Source of the DNA: an uncultured Oscillospiraceae bacterium
GTDB lineage: Bacteria; Bacillota; Clostridia; Oscillospirales; Oscillospiraceae
DNA length: 51,967 bases
Assembly (NCBI GenBank): GCA_900757655.1
Contig: CAAEOT010000037.1
Span: 1-51,967, forward strand
Reading direction: 5' to 3'
Part shown: one piece after another, positions 32,570 through 42,192 of the stretch
Layout: each line of letters begins with the position of its first letter
Numbering within the stretch: the first letter of the stretch is position 1
The notes under the pieces: generated by a model
Database searches by the model: none
What the model saw: the letters and a program-made list of their open reading frames with translations, nothing else
Told to the model about the DNA's origin: nothing
Translations under genes and position numbers: made by a program

Positions 32570-33922
32570 TCATTTTTCCAGCGCGGCGAGCTTCTCGCGG
32601 CGGATGCGGTCGGCGTCCCGGCGGACGAAGTACGCGGGGATGAGGATGAACACCGCGCTCACGGCCGCGGCCAGAAACAGCTCATACGGGTGGAGGTAGC
32701 TGCCGGCATAGCTCGGGTATTTGGCGAGGATGGCCGCCGTCGGCTCGAGCGCGACGGCCCGGATGATGAGCGGGTCGATGATGCTCGCGAGCACCATGGG
32801 CAGCATGATGTAGATGACCATCTTCACGCTCTGCGATGCGCCGGCGCGCCCGGCGGGCGTATAGTCGCGCGACGAGGCAGTGAACAGCCCCGCCATGGCG
32901 AGGTTGCCGGCCATGATGCACGTGCCGCCGACGCACAGCAGCGGCATGGCGTGGCCGACGAACTTGATCGAATAAGCGATCAGGCCGCCGAGCACCTGCA
33001 AAATTGCCACGGGGTAATAAAACTTCTCCTTGCCGAAGCGGTCCATGGCCTTGCCCGCGAGGACGGACAGCACGGCCGAGGCAAGTACGACGATGCCGAT
33101 GGGCAGAATGTAGTTCTCAATGCCGAGCGTGACCTCGACGAGCGAGATCATGTACGGCTGCCACAGCTGCATGGCAAGGCCGGAGAACATCATGCCGAGA
33201 AAGCAGATGTAGATCATCTTATTGGCGCGGATGTTCGCCGGGCGGAAAGCGTAGAGCACGTCGCGCAGGTACGTGTCGCCCTGCACGGGGCGCAGAGCCG
33301 GACTGTCGCGGAAGATGCACAGGCCGAGCACGCCGGCCGCACTCGTCAGGCCGCCGAGTACGAGGAAAAACCCCGTCCAGTTGCCGTGTACGGTCATGCC
33401 GTCAAAGCCCGCGAAGATCACGATCAGCGCGAGGATGGGCATGATGCTCAGCACGATGTCCACGACGCCGCGGTTCGTGACGTCGGTCACGTCCGTGACC
33501 CAGGCGGAAAAGGCCGAGTCGTTGGCCGTGCTGCCGATGGCAGACATGACGCAGTCCATCACGACGAAGAGCGTCACCGCGAGGCCGACGTCGCCGCCGA
33601 CCTGCCCGTTGCCGAAGAGCGCGAACGCCGCCGTCGTGATGCCCCAGAGGATATACCCCCAGCAGACAAAAGCGCGGCGCTTGCCCACGCGGTCCGACCA
33701 CGCGGCGCTGAAGATCGTCGCGAGCGCGGCGGCAATGGCGCTGGCCGCAACGGTCGCGGATGTCGCCCAGCCGGCGGCCGTGATGTTCTTCTGGATATAG
33801 GTGGAAAAATAGACGTTTTCGACCATCCAGGCGATCTGCCCGATGAAGCCGAACACCAGCAGACTCGTCCAGACGCGCGCGCCGAGCGGCGTCGCCTTTT
33901 TGACGACCAGTTTCTCCTGCAT
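32570..33922 (-). CDS. MFS transporter
   Basis: 450 residues, about 12 membrane segments; ATG 33922 follows AAGGGGAG. It begins ARVWTSLLVFGFIGQIAWMV, ENVYFSTYIQKNITAAGW. It has the MFS loop in FSAAWSDRVGKRRAFVCWGY, and a second-half loop in LAGKAMDRFGKEKFYYPVAI. The pattern fits the sugar-type or GPH-like side of the MFS superfamily; the substrate is not predictable. Transcribed alone, from a good promoter, with a LacI/CcpA-like palindrome about 40 bases upstream of the -35. That suggests control by sugar availability. Confidence 0.88.
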   Translation of the reverse strand: MQEKLVVKKATPLGARVWTSLLVFGFIGQIAWMVENVYFSTYIQKNITAAGWATSATVAASAIAAALATIFSAAWSDRVGKRRAFVCWGYILWGITTAAFALFGNGQVGGDVGLAVTLFVVMDCVMSAIGSTANDSAFSAWVTDVTDVTNRGVVDIVLSIMPILALIVIFAGFDGMTVHGNWTGFFLVLGGLTSAAGVLGLCIFRDSPALRPVQGDTYLRDVLYAFRPANIRANKMIYICFLGMMFSGLAMQLWQPYMISLVEVTLGIENYILPIGIVVLASAVLSVLAGKAMDRFGKEKFYYPVAILQVLGGLIAYSIKFVGHAMPLLCVGGTCIMAGNLAMAGLFTASSRDYTPAGRAGASQSVKMVIYIMLPMVLASIIDPLIIRAVALEPTAAILAKYPSYAGSYLHPYELFLAAAVSAVFILIPAYFVRRDADRIRREKLAALEK

Positions 33923-33956
33923 GAAAGTTCTCCCCTTTGCAAGGCGTTATCGCCTG

Positions 33957-33985
33957 ATTATACCATGTTCTCCCCCGCCCGGCAA
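33957..33985 (-). promoter_or_regulatory. Promoter of the MFS gene
   Basis: On the minus strand TTGCCG (33985-33980), a 17-base spacer, then TATAAT (33962-33957), about 35 bases ahead of the start codon. Confidence 0.7.
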
Positions 33986-34020
33986 CCGAAAAGCCGCCGC
34001 CAGGCGCGCTGTAACCGGCT

Positions 34021-34034
34021 CGGAAACGTTTTCG
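34021..34034. promoter_or_regulatory. LacI/CcpA-type operator-like palindrome
   Basis: CGGAAACGTTTTCG is a near-perfect palindrome around a central CG, as in LacI-family operators and cre sites. One pair is mismatched. Confidence 0.45.
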
Positions 34035-34436
34035 CTTCTCCGCGCACAAAAAATATAAAAAATTTTTTGTGTTTTTGCATTAAAAAAAGAAGCTGGCGCA
34101 TTATTACGGCAGAACGGAAATGAGATCATTTTCCGCAAGACAGAGCTTGCTTTCCTCATAAGGTTGTTTACCGGTTATTTACAACTTTACCCCACACACA
34201 CACAAACTTTTGCTTGCTCTGCAGCGCCTGCGCGACACCCGTGCGGGCGCATTCTCTTTTAAAAGACGTGTTCCCTTTTTCAATCATAACACAGCGCCCG
34301 GGGCTCTTTTCGGCTCCGGGCATTTTCGCGCCCTCCCCCTTTGCAGGACACAAACCGGTCACACAACGCACACTGAATCCGCTGTCTTTGAAAGCCTTCC
34401 CCGTACGGGGAAGGCTCCCTCCCTGCAGCGATAATC
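34035..34436. other. Intergenic stretch without a supported gene
   Basis: Holds an A/T-rich tract (about 34044-34087), a terminator-like stem GCCCGGGGC / GCTCCGGGC followed by ATTTTC (about 34287-34325), and a hairpin AGCCTTCCCC / GGGGAAGGCT (34396-34420). The hairpin resembles the repeat at 38552. I see no reading frame with coding signs. Confidence 0.5.
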
Positions 34437-34437
34437 A

Positions 34438-34476
34438 AAGCGCCGCCCCACATCGTTTCGATGCGGAGCGGCGCTT
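34438..34476 (-). terminator. Terminator after the P-type ATPase
   Basis: AAGCGCCGC and GCGGCGCTT enclose an inner stem CCGCATCG / CGATGTGG; a short T-run follows on the minus strand. Confidence 0.6.
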
Positions 34477-34500
34477 GACTCTGCTGATGCTGTACAGCTT

Positions 34501-36948
34501 TCACGCGGCCTTCGCGGTCTTGCCCGCGCGCCACGCCTCGAACTTGGCGCGCATATGGTCGTTCAGGCGGCAGAACGCCTTCATCACCGGCCACGACAGC
34601 AAGCCGAACACGATGAGGATGAGCGCGCTCTGCAGATTCAGCTTCTGCAGGCTGAACAGCGTCGGGAAGCCGAAATACGCGATTACAAACAGCACGCCGA
34701 GCACGACGATCATCACCTTGCGGATGGTGTTGTACGGCTGGCACGTGCGGTGTACCATCATGAGGCCGACAATGCCCATGACGCCGGTGCAGATCGTGAT
34801 CATAGCCGTGTCGTCGAGCTGGAAGGCGATATAAAACAGCAGGATGCCCACGACCATCGCCAGATCCGTCATCGCGGCCGGCAGCGCGCGGAAGAGCACG
34901 TTGCGCAAAAACTTCCCCTTGACGAGGCTCTCGTTCGGCTCCATAGCGAGGATGAACGACGGGATGCCGATGGTCACGGCGCTCACGAGCGTGAGCTGCG
35001 CGGGACTGAACGGATACGGCAGCGTAGCAAAGAGCGTGAAAAACGTGAGGAAGAACGAGAAGATGTTTTTGACCAGATACAGCGACGCGCTGCGCTCGAT
35101 GTTGTTGATAACGCGGCGGCCCTCCGCCACGACCGACGGCATGGAGGCAAAGTTCGAATCCAGCAGCACGATGTGCGACACCTGGCACGCCACGTCGCTG
35201 CCCGAGGCCATGGCGATGGAGCAGTCGGCCTCCTTGAGCGCGAGCACGTCGTTGACGCCGTCGCCCGTCATGGCCACGGTGTGGCCGTCGGCCTTGAGCG
35301 CCTGCACGAGGCTGCGCTTCTGCGCCGGGGTCACGCGGCCAAAGACCGTGTACTTACCCGCCGCATCGCGGATGGCCTCCTCGGTCGTGAGCGTGCGCGC
35401 ATCGACGAAGCGGTCGGCGTTTTCGATGCCGGCGCGCTTGGCCACCTCGGACACCGTGCGCGCATTGTCGCCGGAGATGACCTTCACGGCCACGCCCTGG
35501 CTGGCAAAGTAGCCGAACGTCTCCGGCGCCTCGGCGCGGATCTTGTTCGAGAGCAGGATCAGCGCGATGGGCAGCAGGTCGGCATTCAGCGTCTCGTCCG
35601 AGAGCGTGCCGTCATACATGCCCAGCAGCAGCACGCGGCAGCCCTTGGCAGAGTAGCCCTCGATCTGCTCCTGATACGGGTTTTCCCGCCCGGCGAGCAG
35701 CACGTCCGGCGCACCGAGCAGGTACGTCTCCTCGGCGTGGAACGACACGCCGCCATATTTCTTTGCCGACGAGAACGGCAGCGTCGCCGTCGCGTCCTGC
35801 GTCTTTTCGCCCGTGAAATAGCGCCGCAGAGCGGCCATGGTGTCGTTGTCGGCCTGCATGGCGTAAACGTAGTCGGACATGATCATGCGGATGTCCTCGA
35901 GCGTGAAGCGGTCGTCGCACAGGGGGCAGACATCCTCGACGATCATCTTGTTTTCCGTCACGGTGCCGGTCTTATCCACGCACAACGTATCCACGCGCGC
36001 GAGCGTCTCAATGCAGCCGAGCTCGTGCACGAGCGTCTTGCGCTGGGCCAGACGCACGACGCCTGCCACGAGCGCAAGGCTGGTAAGCAGGTACAACCCC
36101 TCGGGGATCATGCCGATGATGGAGCCGACCGTGCTCGTCACGGCGATAGGCACCGAACGGTCAAGCCACACGAACTCCTTAATGAACATCACCACGCCGA
36201 GCGGGATGACGATAATGCCGATCCACTTGACGAGGTTCTGCAGCGAGCGCATCATCTCCGACTGCTGCGGCTTCTTGGCGCGCTTGGCCTCCTGCGTCAG
36301 GCGCGAAACATAGGAGTCCGCGCCGACGTCCGTCAGCTGCGCGCGGCACATGCCACTGACGACGAAGCTGCCCGACAGGAGCTTGTCGCCGGGGTTTTTC
36401 TTGATCTCGTCCGATTCGCCCGTGATGAGCGCCTCATTGACGTAGCAGCTGTCCTGCGCCACGACGGCGTCGGCATAGATCTGGTTGCCGGCAGCGAAGA
36501 CGACAATGTCGTCGCGCACGAGCTGCGCGGTGTCGACGGTCACGCGCCTGCCGTCGCGCACGGCGACGGCCTTGGGTGAGGCGAGGATGTTGAGCTTGTC
36601 GAGCGTTTTCTTCGAGCGGATCTCCTGAATGATGCCGATGGCGGTGTTGACGATGATGACGCCCATAAACGTCAGGTTCAGCCACTGCTGCACCGCGATC
36701 ACGCACAGCGCCAGCAGGAAAAACAGCATATTAAAATAGGTAAAAATGTTGCTCAGGACGATCTGCTTGACGGTCTTGCCCGGCGGGTCGACGGGCGCGT
36801 TCGTCCAGCCGGCATCGGCACGCTCACGCACCTGCGCGCTCGTCAGGCCCTGCTGCGGGTCGGGGTGCACGATGGGCACGTCCCGCCGCTCCGGCGTCTC
36901 GGGCTCGGGCGCGCGCTTGTCTTTGATTTTTTCGATCAGATTGGCCAA
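34501..36948 (-). CDS. Cation-translocating P-type ATPase, CtpE-like
   Basis: 815 residues; the start is TTG 36948, with GGAGG 7 bases upstream. ATP-driven cation transport; the Mycobacterium member CtpE is linked to Ca2+ uptake. Motifs in order: actuator loop ALITGESDEIKKNPGD; IGMIPEGLYLLTSLALV (the PEGL that marks P2-like pumps and lacks the CPC of metal exporters); DTLCVDKTGTVTENK; KYGGVSFHAEETYLLGAPDV; VISGDNARTVSEVAKRAGI; MTGDGVNDVLALKEADCSIA. The DVLAL in the hinge, in place of DAPAL, is usual in this subgroup. No regulator is adjacent. The ion is inferred from family only. Confidence 0.88.
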   Translation of the reverse strand: MANLIEKIKDKRAPEPETPERRDVPIVHPDPQQGLTSAQVRERADAGWTNAPVDPPGKTVKQIVLSNIFTYFNMLFFLLALCVIAVQQWLNLTFMGVIIVNTAIGIIQEIRSKKTLDKLNILASPKAVAVRDGRRVTVDTAQLVRDDIVVFAAGNQIYADAVVAQDSCYVNEALITGESDEIKKNPGDKLLSGSFVVSGMCRAQLTDVGADSYVSRLTQEAKRAKKPQQSEMMRSLQNLVKWIGIIVIPLGVVMFIKEFVWLDRSVPIAVTSTVGSIIGMIPEGLYLLTSLALVAGVVRLAQRKTLVHELGCIETLARVDTLCVDKTGTVTENKMIVEDVCPLCDDRFTLEDIRMIMSDYVYAMQADNDTMAALRRYFTGEKTQDATATLPFSSAKKYGGVSFHAEETYLLGAPDVLLAGRENPYQEQIEGYSAKGCRVLLLGMYDGTLSDETLNADLLPIALILLSNKIRAEAPETFGYFASQGVAVKVISGDNARTVSEVAKRAGIENADRFVDARTLTTEEAIRDAAGKYTVFGRVTPAQKRSLVQALKADGHTVAMTGDGVNDVLALKEADCSIAMASGSDVACQVSHIVLLDSNFASMPSVVAEGRRVINNIERSASLYLVKNIFSFFLTFFTLFATLPYPFSPAQLTLVSAVTIGIPSFILAMEPNESLVKGKFLRNVLFRALPAAMTDLAMVVGILLFYIAFQLDDTAMITICTGVMGIVGLMMVHRTCQPYNTIRKVMIVVLGVLFVIAYFGFPTLFSLQKLNLQSALILIVFGLLSWPVMKAFCRLNDHMRAKFEAWRAGKTAKAA

Positions 36949-37028
36949 AGGTCTGCCTCCAAAATGAGAATACCCAATATTATAGCGTCTCGCGCGGCGG
37001 AAAGGAACAACTGTTTGTGAATATTTGC

Positions 37029-37865
37029 TTAAAAATGGCGCAAATTTTCGGCAGCCTGCACGGTGTGGCGCAGCAGCAGCGCGGTCGTCACGCTGCCGAT
37101 GCCGCCGGGCACGGGCGTGCAGACGGCGATGGCCGCGGCATCAGGCGCCACGTCGCCGCGCAGCGTGCCGTCTGGCAGTGCGGTCGCACCCGCATCGAGC
37201 ACGATCTGCCCCGGGCGCACAAAGTCAGTCGTGATGAGCCCCGGCGCGCCCGCCGCGGCGAGCAGAATGTCGGCGTCCCGGCAGCGGGCGGCAAGATCGG
37301 GCGTTTTCCGGTGGCAGAGCGTCACGGTCGCGTCCGCGCGCGTGAGCAGCAGCGCGGCCGGCCGGCCAATCACCAAGCTCCGGCCCACGACGGTCACGCG
37401 TCTGCCTGCGGGGTCGATGCCGTGCGCGCGCAGCAGCTCCATGCACGCCTCGGCCGTGCAGGGGGCGAAGCCCGCCGCCCCGGTCACGAGCGCGCCGAGC
37501 GATGCCGTTGTCATGCCGTCCACGTCCTTGCGCGCATCGAGCGTGTCGAGCATTTCCTGCGCGCGCAGCGCCTCCGGCAGCGGCCGCAGCAGCAGCACGC
37601 CGTGCACCGCGCCGTCCGCGCTCAGGGCGCGCAGAGTGTCGGTCAAGGTATCGGGCGCGCAGTCCGCCGGCAGGGGCACGGGGCGCACGGCAACGCCGCA
37701 GCCGGCCGCCGCCTGAGCGATGCTGCGCAGATATGCCAGATCGTCCGGCTGCGCGCCCACGGACACGGCCGCGAGGCAGGGGGGTGCATCGAGTGCGGCG
37801 GCATGCTCACGCACCTGCACATAGATTTCCGCGGCGGCGGGCGTTCCGGTCAGGGTGTTCGCCAT
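37029..37865 (-). CDS. folD: FolD-family methylene-THF dehydrogenase lacking cyclohydrolase residues
   Basis: 278 residues. FolD normally oxidises 5,10-methylene-THF with NAD(P)+ and then hydrolyses the methenyl form. The family frame is clear: KDVDGMTTASLG, FAPCTAEACMELLRAHGI, VTVVGRSLVIGRPAALLL, VCTPVPGGIGSVTTALLLRH. Two catalytic positions differ. The YxxxK motif reads Tyr45-Leu-Arg-Ser-Ile49, so the lysine is gone. The usual VQLPLP reads LLRPLP, so the glutamine is leucine 93. Both residues are needed for the cyclohydrolase step in studied FolD proteins, so it is probably dehydrogenase only. The gene starts 3 bases after the FchA-like gene, which could supply the missing step. Confidence 0.88.
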   Translation of the reverse strand: MANTLTGTPAAAEIYVQVREHAAALDAPPCLAAVSVGAQPDDLAYLRSIAQAAAGCGVAVRPVPLPADCAPDTLTDTLRALSADGAVHGVLLLRPLPEALRAQEMLDTLDARKDVDGMTTASLGALVTGAAGFAPCTAEACMELLRAHGIDPAGRRVTVVGRSLVIGRPAALLLTRADATVTLCHRKTPDLAARCRDADILLAAAGAPGLITTDFVRPGQIVLDAGATALPDGTLRGDVAPDAAAIAVCTPVPGGIGSVTTALLLRHTVQAAENLRHF

Positions 37866-37868
37866 GGA

Positions 37869-38486
37869 TCAGCCCTCCCCGCGCAGCGCGGCGAATACCG
37901 CCTCCACGGTCCGCGCGCAGCACTGCACCACGGTTGCGCGCAGGTGCTCGGCGCGCGCCTCAGTCTCGGCGCGGTCAGCGGGCGCGAGCAGGCCGGTATT
38001 GACAAAAACGTTCATGGCCGCGGCCTCCGCCGCCGCGCGGCACAGGGCCGCAGCACACCCGACGTCCGAGCGCAGGAGGGGGCTGGCCGCCTCGAGTACG
38101 GCGGCCAGCAGCAGCGCCACCTGCTCGCAGTGCGCCAGCATATCCAGCGGGGCCTGGCACGCCGTGCGCGCCGCGTCCGCGAGCGCGGCTGCGCGCTCGG
38201 GGTCGGTCTTCGGGATGGCGTAAGCCCTCTGCAGCGGCAGGAAGCCCGCCGCGTCCGCGTCGATGAGCGTGAGCAGCGCCGTACGCTGTGCATCACACGC
38301 GGCGGCCAGCGTCGCGAGCGCGTCCGTGCGCTCGGCATAGCGGGGGTTCGCTGCCGTTACGTTCGCGGCCATCGCGGCTAAACTCGCCGCCAGCGCCCCC
38401 GTGAGCGCGGCCGCGCCCCCGCCGCCCGGCGCGGGCGACGCGGAGGCGAGCTGCGCGGTAAATTCGGAAAGGGTCCGGTCGGTCAT
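37869..38486 (-). CDS. fchA: FchA-type methenyl-THF cyclohydrolase / cyclodeaminase
   Basis: 205 residues; ATG 38486 follows AAGGAGG. Member of the cyclodeaminase/cyclohydrolase family, all-helical. Family signature near the N-terminus: SASPAPGGGGAAALTGALAA, SLAAMAANVT, followed by DADAAGFLPLQRAYAIPKT and VGCAAALCRAAAEAAAMNVF. In clostridia these proteins hydrolyse 5,10-methenyl-THF to 10-formyl-THF, and a related form deaminates formimino-THF. No histidine-degradation genes are near. The adjacent FolD lacks cyclohydrolase residues, so the cyclohydrolase role fits best. The pair is probably translated from one mRNA. Confidence 0.88.
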   Translation of the reverse strand: MTDRTLSEFTAQLASASPAPGGGGAAALTGALAASLAAMAANVTAANPRYAERTDALATLAAACDAQRTALLTLIDADAAGFLPLQRAYAIPKTDPERAAALADAARTACQAPLDMLAHCEQVALLLAAVLEAASPLLRSDVGCAAALCRAAAEAAAMNVFVNTGLLAPADRAETEARAEHLRATVVQCCARTVEAVFAALRGEG

Positions 38487-38551
38487 ATGAAAAACCTCCT
38501 TGGGGGATGATTCGCAGTTGCGTCATGTGGAAAGTCCTTGCCCAACACCCA

Positions 38552-38713
38552 AGCCTTCTCCTTGCCGAGAAGGTGCCGAGCATCGCGAGGCGGATGAGGT
38601 GGAAAGGCGATGGATTTTGCCGGCGTTTTCGGCGATGCGCCGCGTATCCAACGACACCTCATCCGTCGCGGCGTGACCACCGCGCCACCTTCCCCTCAAG
38701 GGGAAGGCATCGC
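38552..38713. repeat. Palindromic intergenic repeat element
   Basis: Nested inverted repeats without coding content: a hairpin CCTTCTCC..GAGAAGG at the left, arms CGGATGAGGTG (38590-38600) and CACCTCATCCG (38661-38671), and a hairpin CCTTCCCC..GGGGAAGG at the right. Such elements are scattered through genomes of gut clostridia. A further piece (to about 38830, with GCCCCCTCTGGCTCCCCC) may belong to it. The region 38487-38925 holds no gene. Confidence 0.6.
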
Positions 38714-38925
38714 TGAACACGACGCCGGATCTTATCCGAAGCGGGCCTTGCCCCCTCTGGCTCCCCCGCGGCTCAGAGACTTTGGGAAAAGCAGTCCCAT
38801 TGCTCCGGAGCGCCGACTCCATTTTATAATGTTGTATTATACCGCGTGGCGGGGCGGTTGAAAAGTGGGCGTGTGGGCTTTTTGTGCGCTTTTTGGGCAT
38901 ACTGACCCAAAAGGGAGGAATGACC

Positions 38926-40668
38926 ATGCAAGACGGTTTCCTGCGCGCGGCGGCGGCATCCATCCCCGTGGCCGTGGCCGATCCAAGGCGCAACGCGGCT
39001 GCGATCTGTGCGCGCATCGACCAGGCGCACCGCGCACACGCGGCGCTGCTCGTGCTGCCGGAGCTGTGCGTGACGGGCTACACCTGCGGCGACCTGTTTT
39101 TGTCCGCGCTGCTGCTCGATGCGGCCGAGACGGCGCTCACAGGCATCTGCGCGCACACGCAAAACTGCGACCCCGTCGTCGTGCTCGGCGTGCCGCTGCG
39201 CGCCGGGGGCAAGCTCTATAACTGCGCGGCCGTGCTGCACCGCGGGCGCATCCTCGGCGTCGTGCCGAAAACGTGGCTGCCGAACTATGACGTGTTTGCG
39301 GAAAAGCGCTGCTTCACGTCCGCGGCAGCGTACAGCGGCCCCGGCTGCGTGACCGTCGGCGGGGAGGAGGTGCCGTTCGGCGCGGGGCTGGTGTTCGGCT
39401 GCGCGCAGATGCCGGCATTTCGCCTCGGTGTGGAGCTGTGTGAGGATGTGTGGGCGCCGGTGCCGCCGTCGGTGCAGCTGTGCCTCGCCGGGGCGACCGT
39501 GATCGCCAACTGCTCGGCCTCGCCCGAGGCGGCCGGCAAGCCCGCCCACCGCCGCACGCTGCTGCGCGCCGCGTCCGCGCGCGGCCTCTGCGGCTATGTC
39601 TACGCCAACGCCGGGCCGGACGAATCGACCGAGCGCGCCGTCTTTTCCGCGCACCACCTCATCGCGGAAAACGGGACCGTCCTTGCCGAGCACGCGCCGT
39701 TTGCGCCCGAGCCCGGCCTGCTCGTGACGGAGCTCGACCTGCTGACGCTCTCGGCCGAGCGCCGCCGCAACACGACCTTTGTGCCGGAGGGGGAGGGCGT
39801 GCGCGCCGTGACGTTTTCCCTGCCGCTGCGCGCGGCACCGCTCAGCCGCGCGGTGTCGCCGCATCCGTTCGTGCCGGATGACGCATCGCAGCGCACGAAG
39901 CGCGCCGAGCTCCTGCTGACCATGCAGGCGCACGGCCTGCGCAAGCGCCTGCTGCACACCGGCAGCCGGGCGGCCCTGCTGCCCGTGACGGACGATGCCG
40001 ACAGCGTGCTCGCCCTGCTCGTGTGCGCGCGCACGATGGACCTGCTCGGCCGCGCGCGGCACGATGTCATCGCCGTCACGCAGCCGGGGGGCGACCGGGC
40101 GCGCGTGCTGCGCCTGTGCAAGGCGCTGGGCGTGTCCGTGCGGCCGAACGCCGACCTTGCGGGGCTCGCGCGGACGCACGCGGCGCTCCCGCTCGCCGCG
40201 GCCGACTTCACGGCGCTGCTCCTCGGCGAGGCCGTCTGCGCACCTGACGCCTACGGCGTCAACGCCGCCGTGCCGCGCACGCTCGTGCGCTGGCTCATTG
40301 CGGCCGAGGCCGAGCGTGCCGAAGATCCCCTGCGCGCGGAGCTGCGCGCCGCGCTCTCCGCGCCGGATGCCGACTGCGCCGGCGTTCCGTGCGCGCTGAC
40401 GGACTTCTGCTTTTATCATCTCATCCGCTGCGGCGCGCACCCGCGGCGCATCCTGCGGCTGGCGCGCGCCGCCTTCGGCGATGCGGCCACGGATGCGGAC
40501 GTCCTGCGCGCCATGGCCGCGCTCACGCGCTGCCTGTTCCGGCGCCCGGCCGCCCTGCCGGCGCACGTCACGCTCGACAGCAGCGCGCAGGCGCTGCGCT
40601 GGCCGCCGGACGCGGCCGGGTCGCTCTGGGGCGACGAGATCGACGCCCTGCGCCGGGAGCTGCCCTGA
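38926..40668 (+). CDS. NAD synthetase homologue: intact glutaminase, degenerate synthetase domain
   Basis: 580 residues from ATG 38926, with GGAGG 7 bases upstream. Glutamine-dependent NAD synthetase turns deamido-NAD into NAD with ammonia from glutamine. The nitrilase-type glutaminase domain (1-275) keeps the Glu-Lys-Cys triad: LVLPELCVTGYTCGDLF (Glu46), VVPKTWLPNY (Lys115), LGVELCEDVWAP (Cys172). The synthetase domain aligns (LTMQAHGLRKRLLHTGSRAA, LALLVCARTMDLLG, YGVNAAVPRTLVRWL), but the ATP loop, normally SGGxDS, reads TDDADS (355-360). The GTGDLSE block reads AAADFT, and a segment around the TDRTY motif is missing. It is probably unable to make NAD. The frame is open throughout, so selection may keep another role. 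Confidence 0.85.
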   Translation: MQDGFLRAAAASIPVAVADPRRNAAAICARIDQAHRAHAALLVLPELCVTGYTCGDLFLSALLLDAAETALTGICAHTQNCDPVVVLGVPLRAGGKLYNCAAVLHRGRILGVVPKTWLPNYDVFAEKRCFTSAAAYSGPGCVTVGGEEVPFGAGLVFGCAQMPAFRLGVELCEDVWAPVPPSVQLCLAGATVIANCSASPEAAGKPAHRRTLLRAASARGLCGYVYANAGPDESTERAVFSAHHLIAENGTVLAEHAPFAPEPGLLVTELDLLTLSAERRRNTTFVPEGEGVRAVTFSLPLRAAPLSRAVSPHPFVPDDASQRTKRAELLLTMQAHGLRKRLLHTGSRAALLPVTDDADSVLALLVCARTMDLLGRARHDVIAVTQPGGDRARVLRLCKALGVSVRPNADLAGLARTHAALPLAAADFTALLLGEAVCAPDAYGVNAAVPRTLVRWLIAAEAERAEDPLRAELRAALSAPDADCAGVPCALTDFCFYHLIRCGAHPRRILRLARAAFGDAATDADVLRAMAALTRCLFRRPAALPAHVTLDSSAQALRWPPDAAGSLWGDEIDALRRELP

Positions 40669-40794
40669 GACGAAGCTTCCAATATTCATGCATAAGTGCA
40701 TATCCTGCCGCCGCTTGGATACCCGGAGCGGCAGCGTTTTGCGCATGAAGTTCGCCTTTTTGTGCATATCACCGAAAGAAAGCCGTTTCCTGCG

Positions 40795-40845
40795 TGAATT
40801 TTATTCAAAAAAGGGGTTGACATTTGCGCGAAAAAGGTGAATAAT
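40795..40845 (+). promoter_or_regulatory. argG promoter with ArgR-like boxes
   Basis: TTGACA (40817-40822), 17-base spacer, AATAAT (40840-40845). TGAATTTTATTCA (40795-40807) just upstream is one base short of the usual ArgR half-palindrome. TGAATAATATGCAC starting in the -10, and ATGAATGAATAATCA after it, resemble further boxes. Arginine repression is likely. Confidence 0.6.
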
Positions 40846-40883
40846 ATGCACATATTATGAATGAATAATCAATGGAGGCAACC

Positions 40884-42107
<1,224 letters not shown>

Positions 42108-42138
42108 GCGGTACAATAGATATAGAGAAACGATACGA

Positions 42139-42167
42139 TCCCCGCGCCGGGCTTCCCGACGCGGGGA
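42139..42167 (+). other. Hairpin between argG and argH
   Basis: TCCCCGCG and CGCGGGGA enclose CCGGGCTTCCCGA. No T-run follows; it may tune the relative amounts of the two messages. Confidence 0.5.
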
Positions 42168-42192
42168 CAACTGACGAAGGGAGACCATCACC

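Noticed and set aside
34168..34371. Small minus-strand frame in the intergenic region
   Set aside because: No ribosome binding site, no recognisable domain, and it spans a terminator-like stem.
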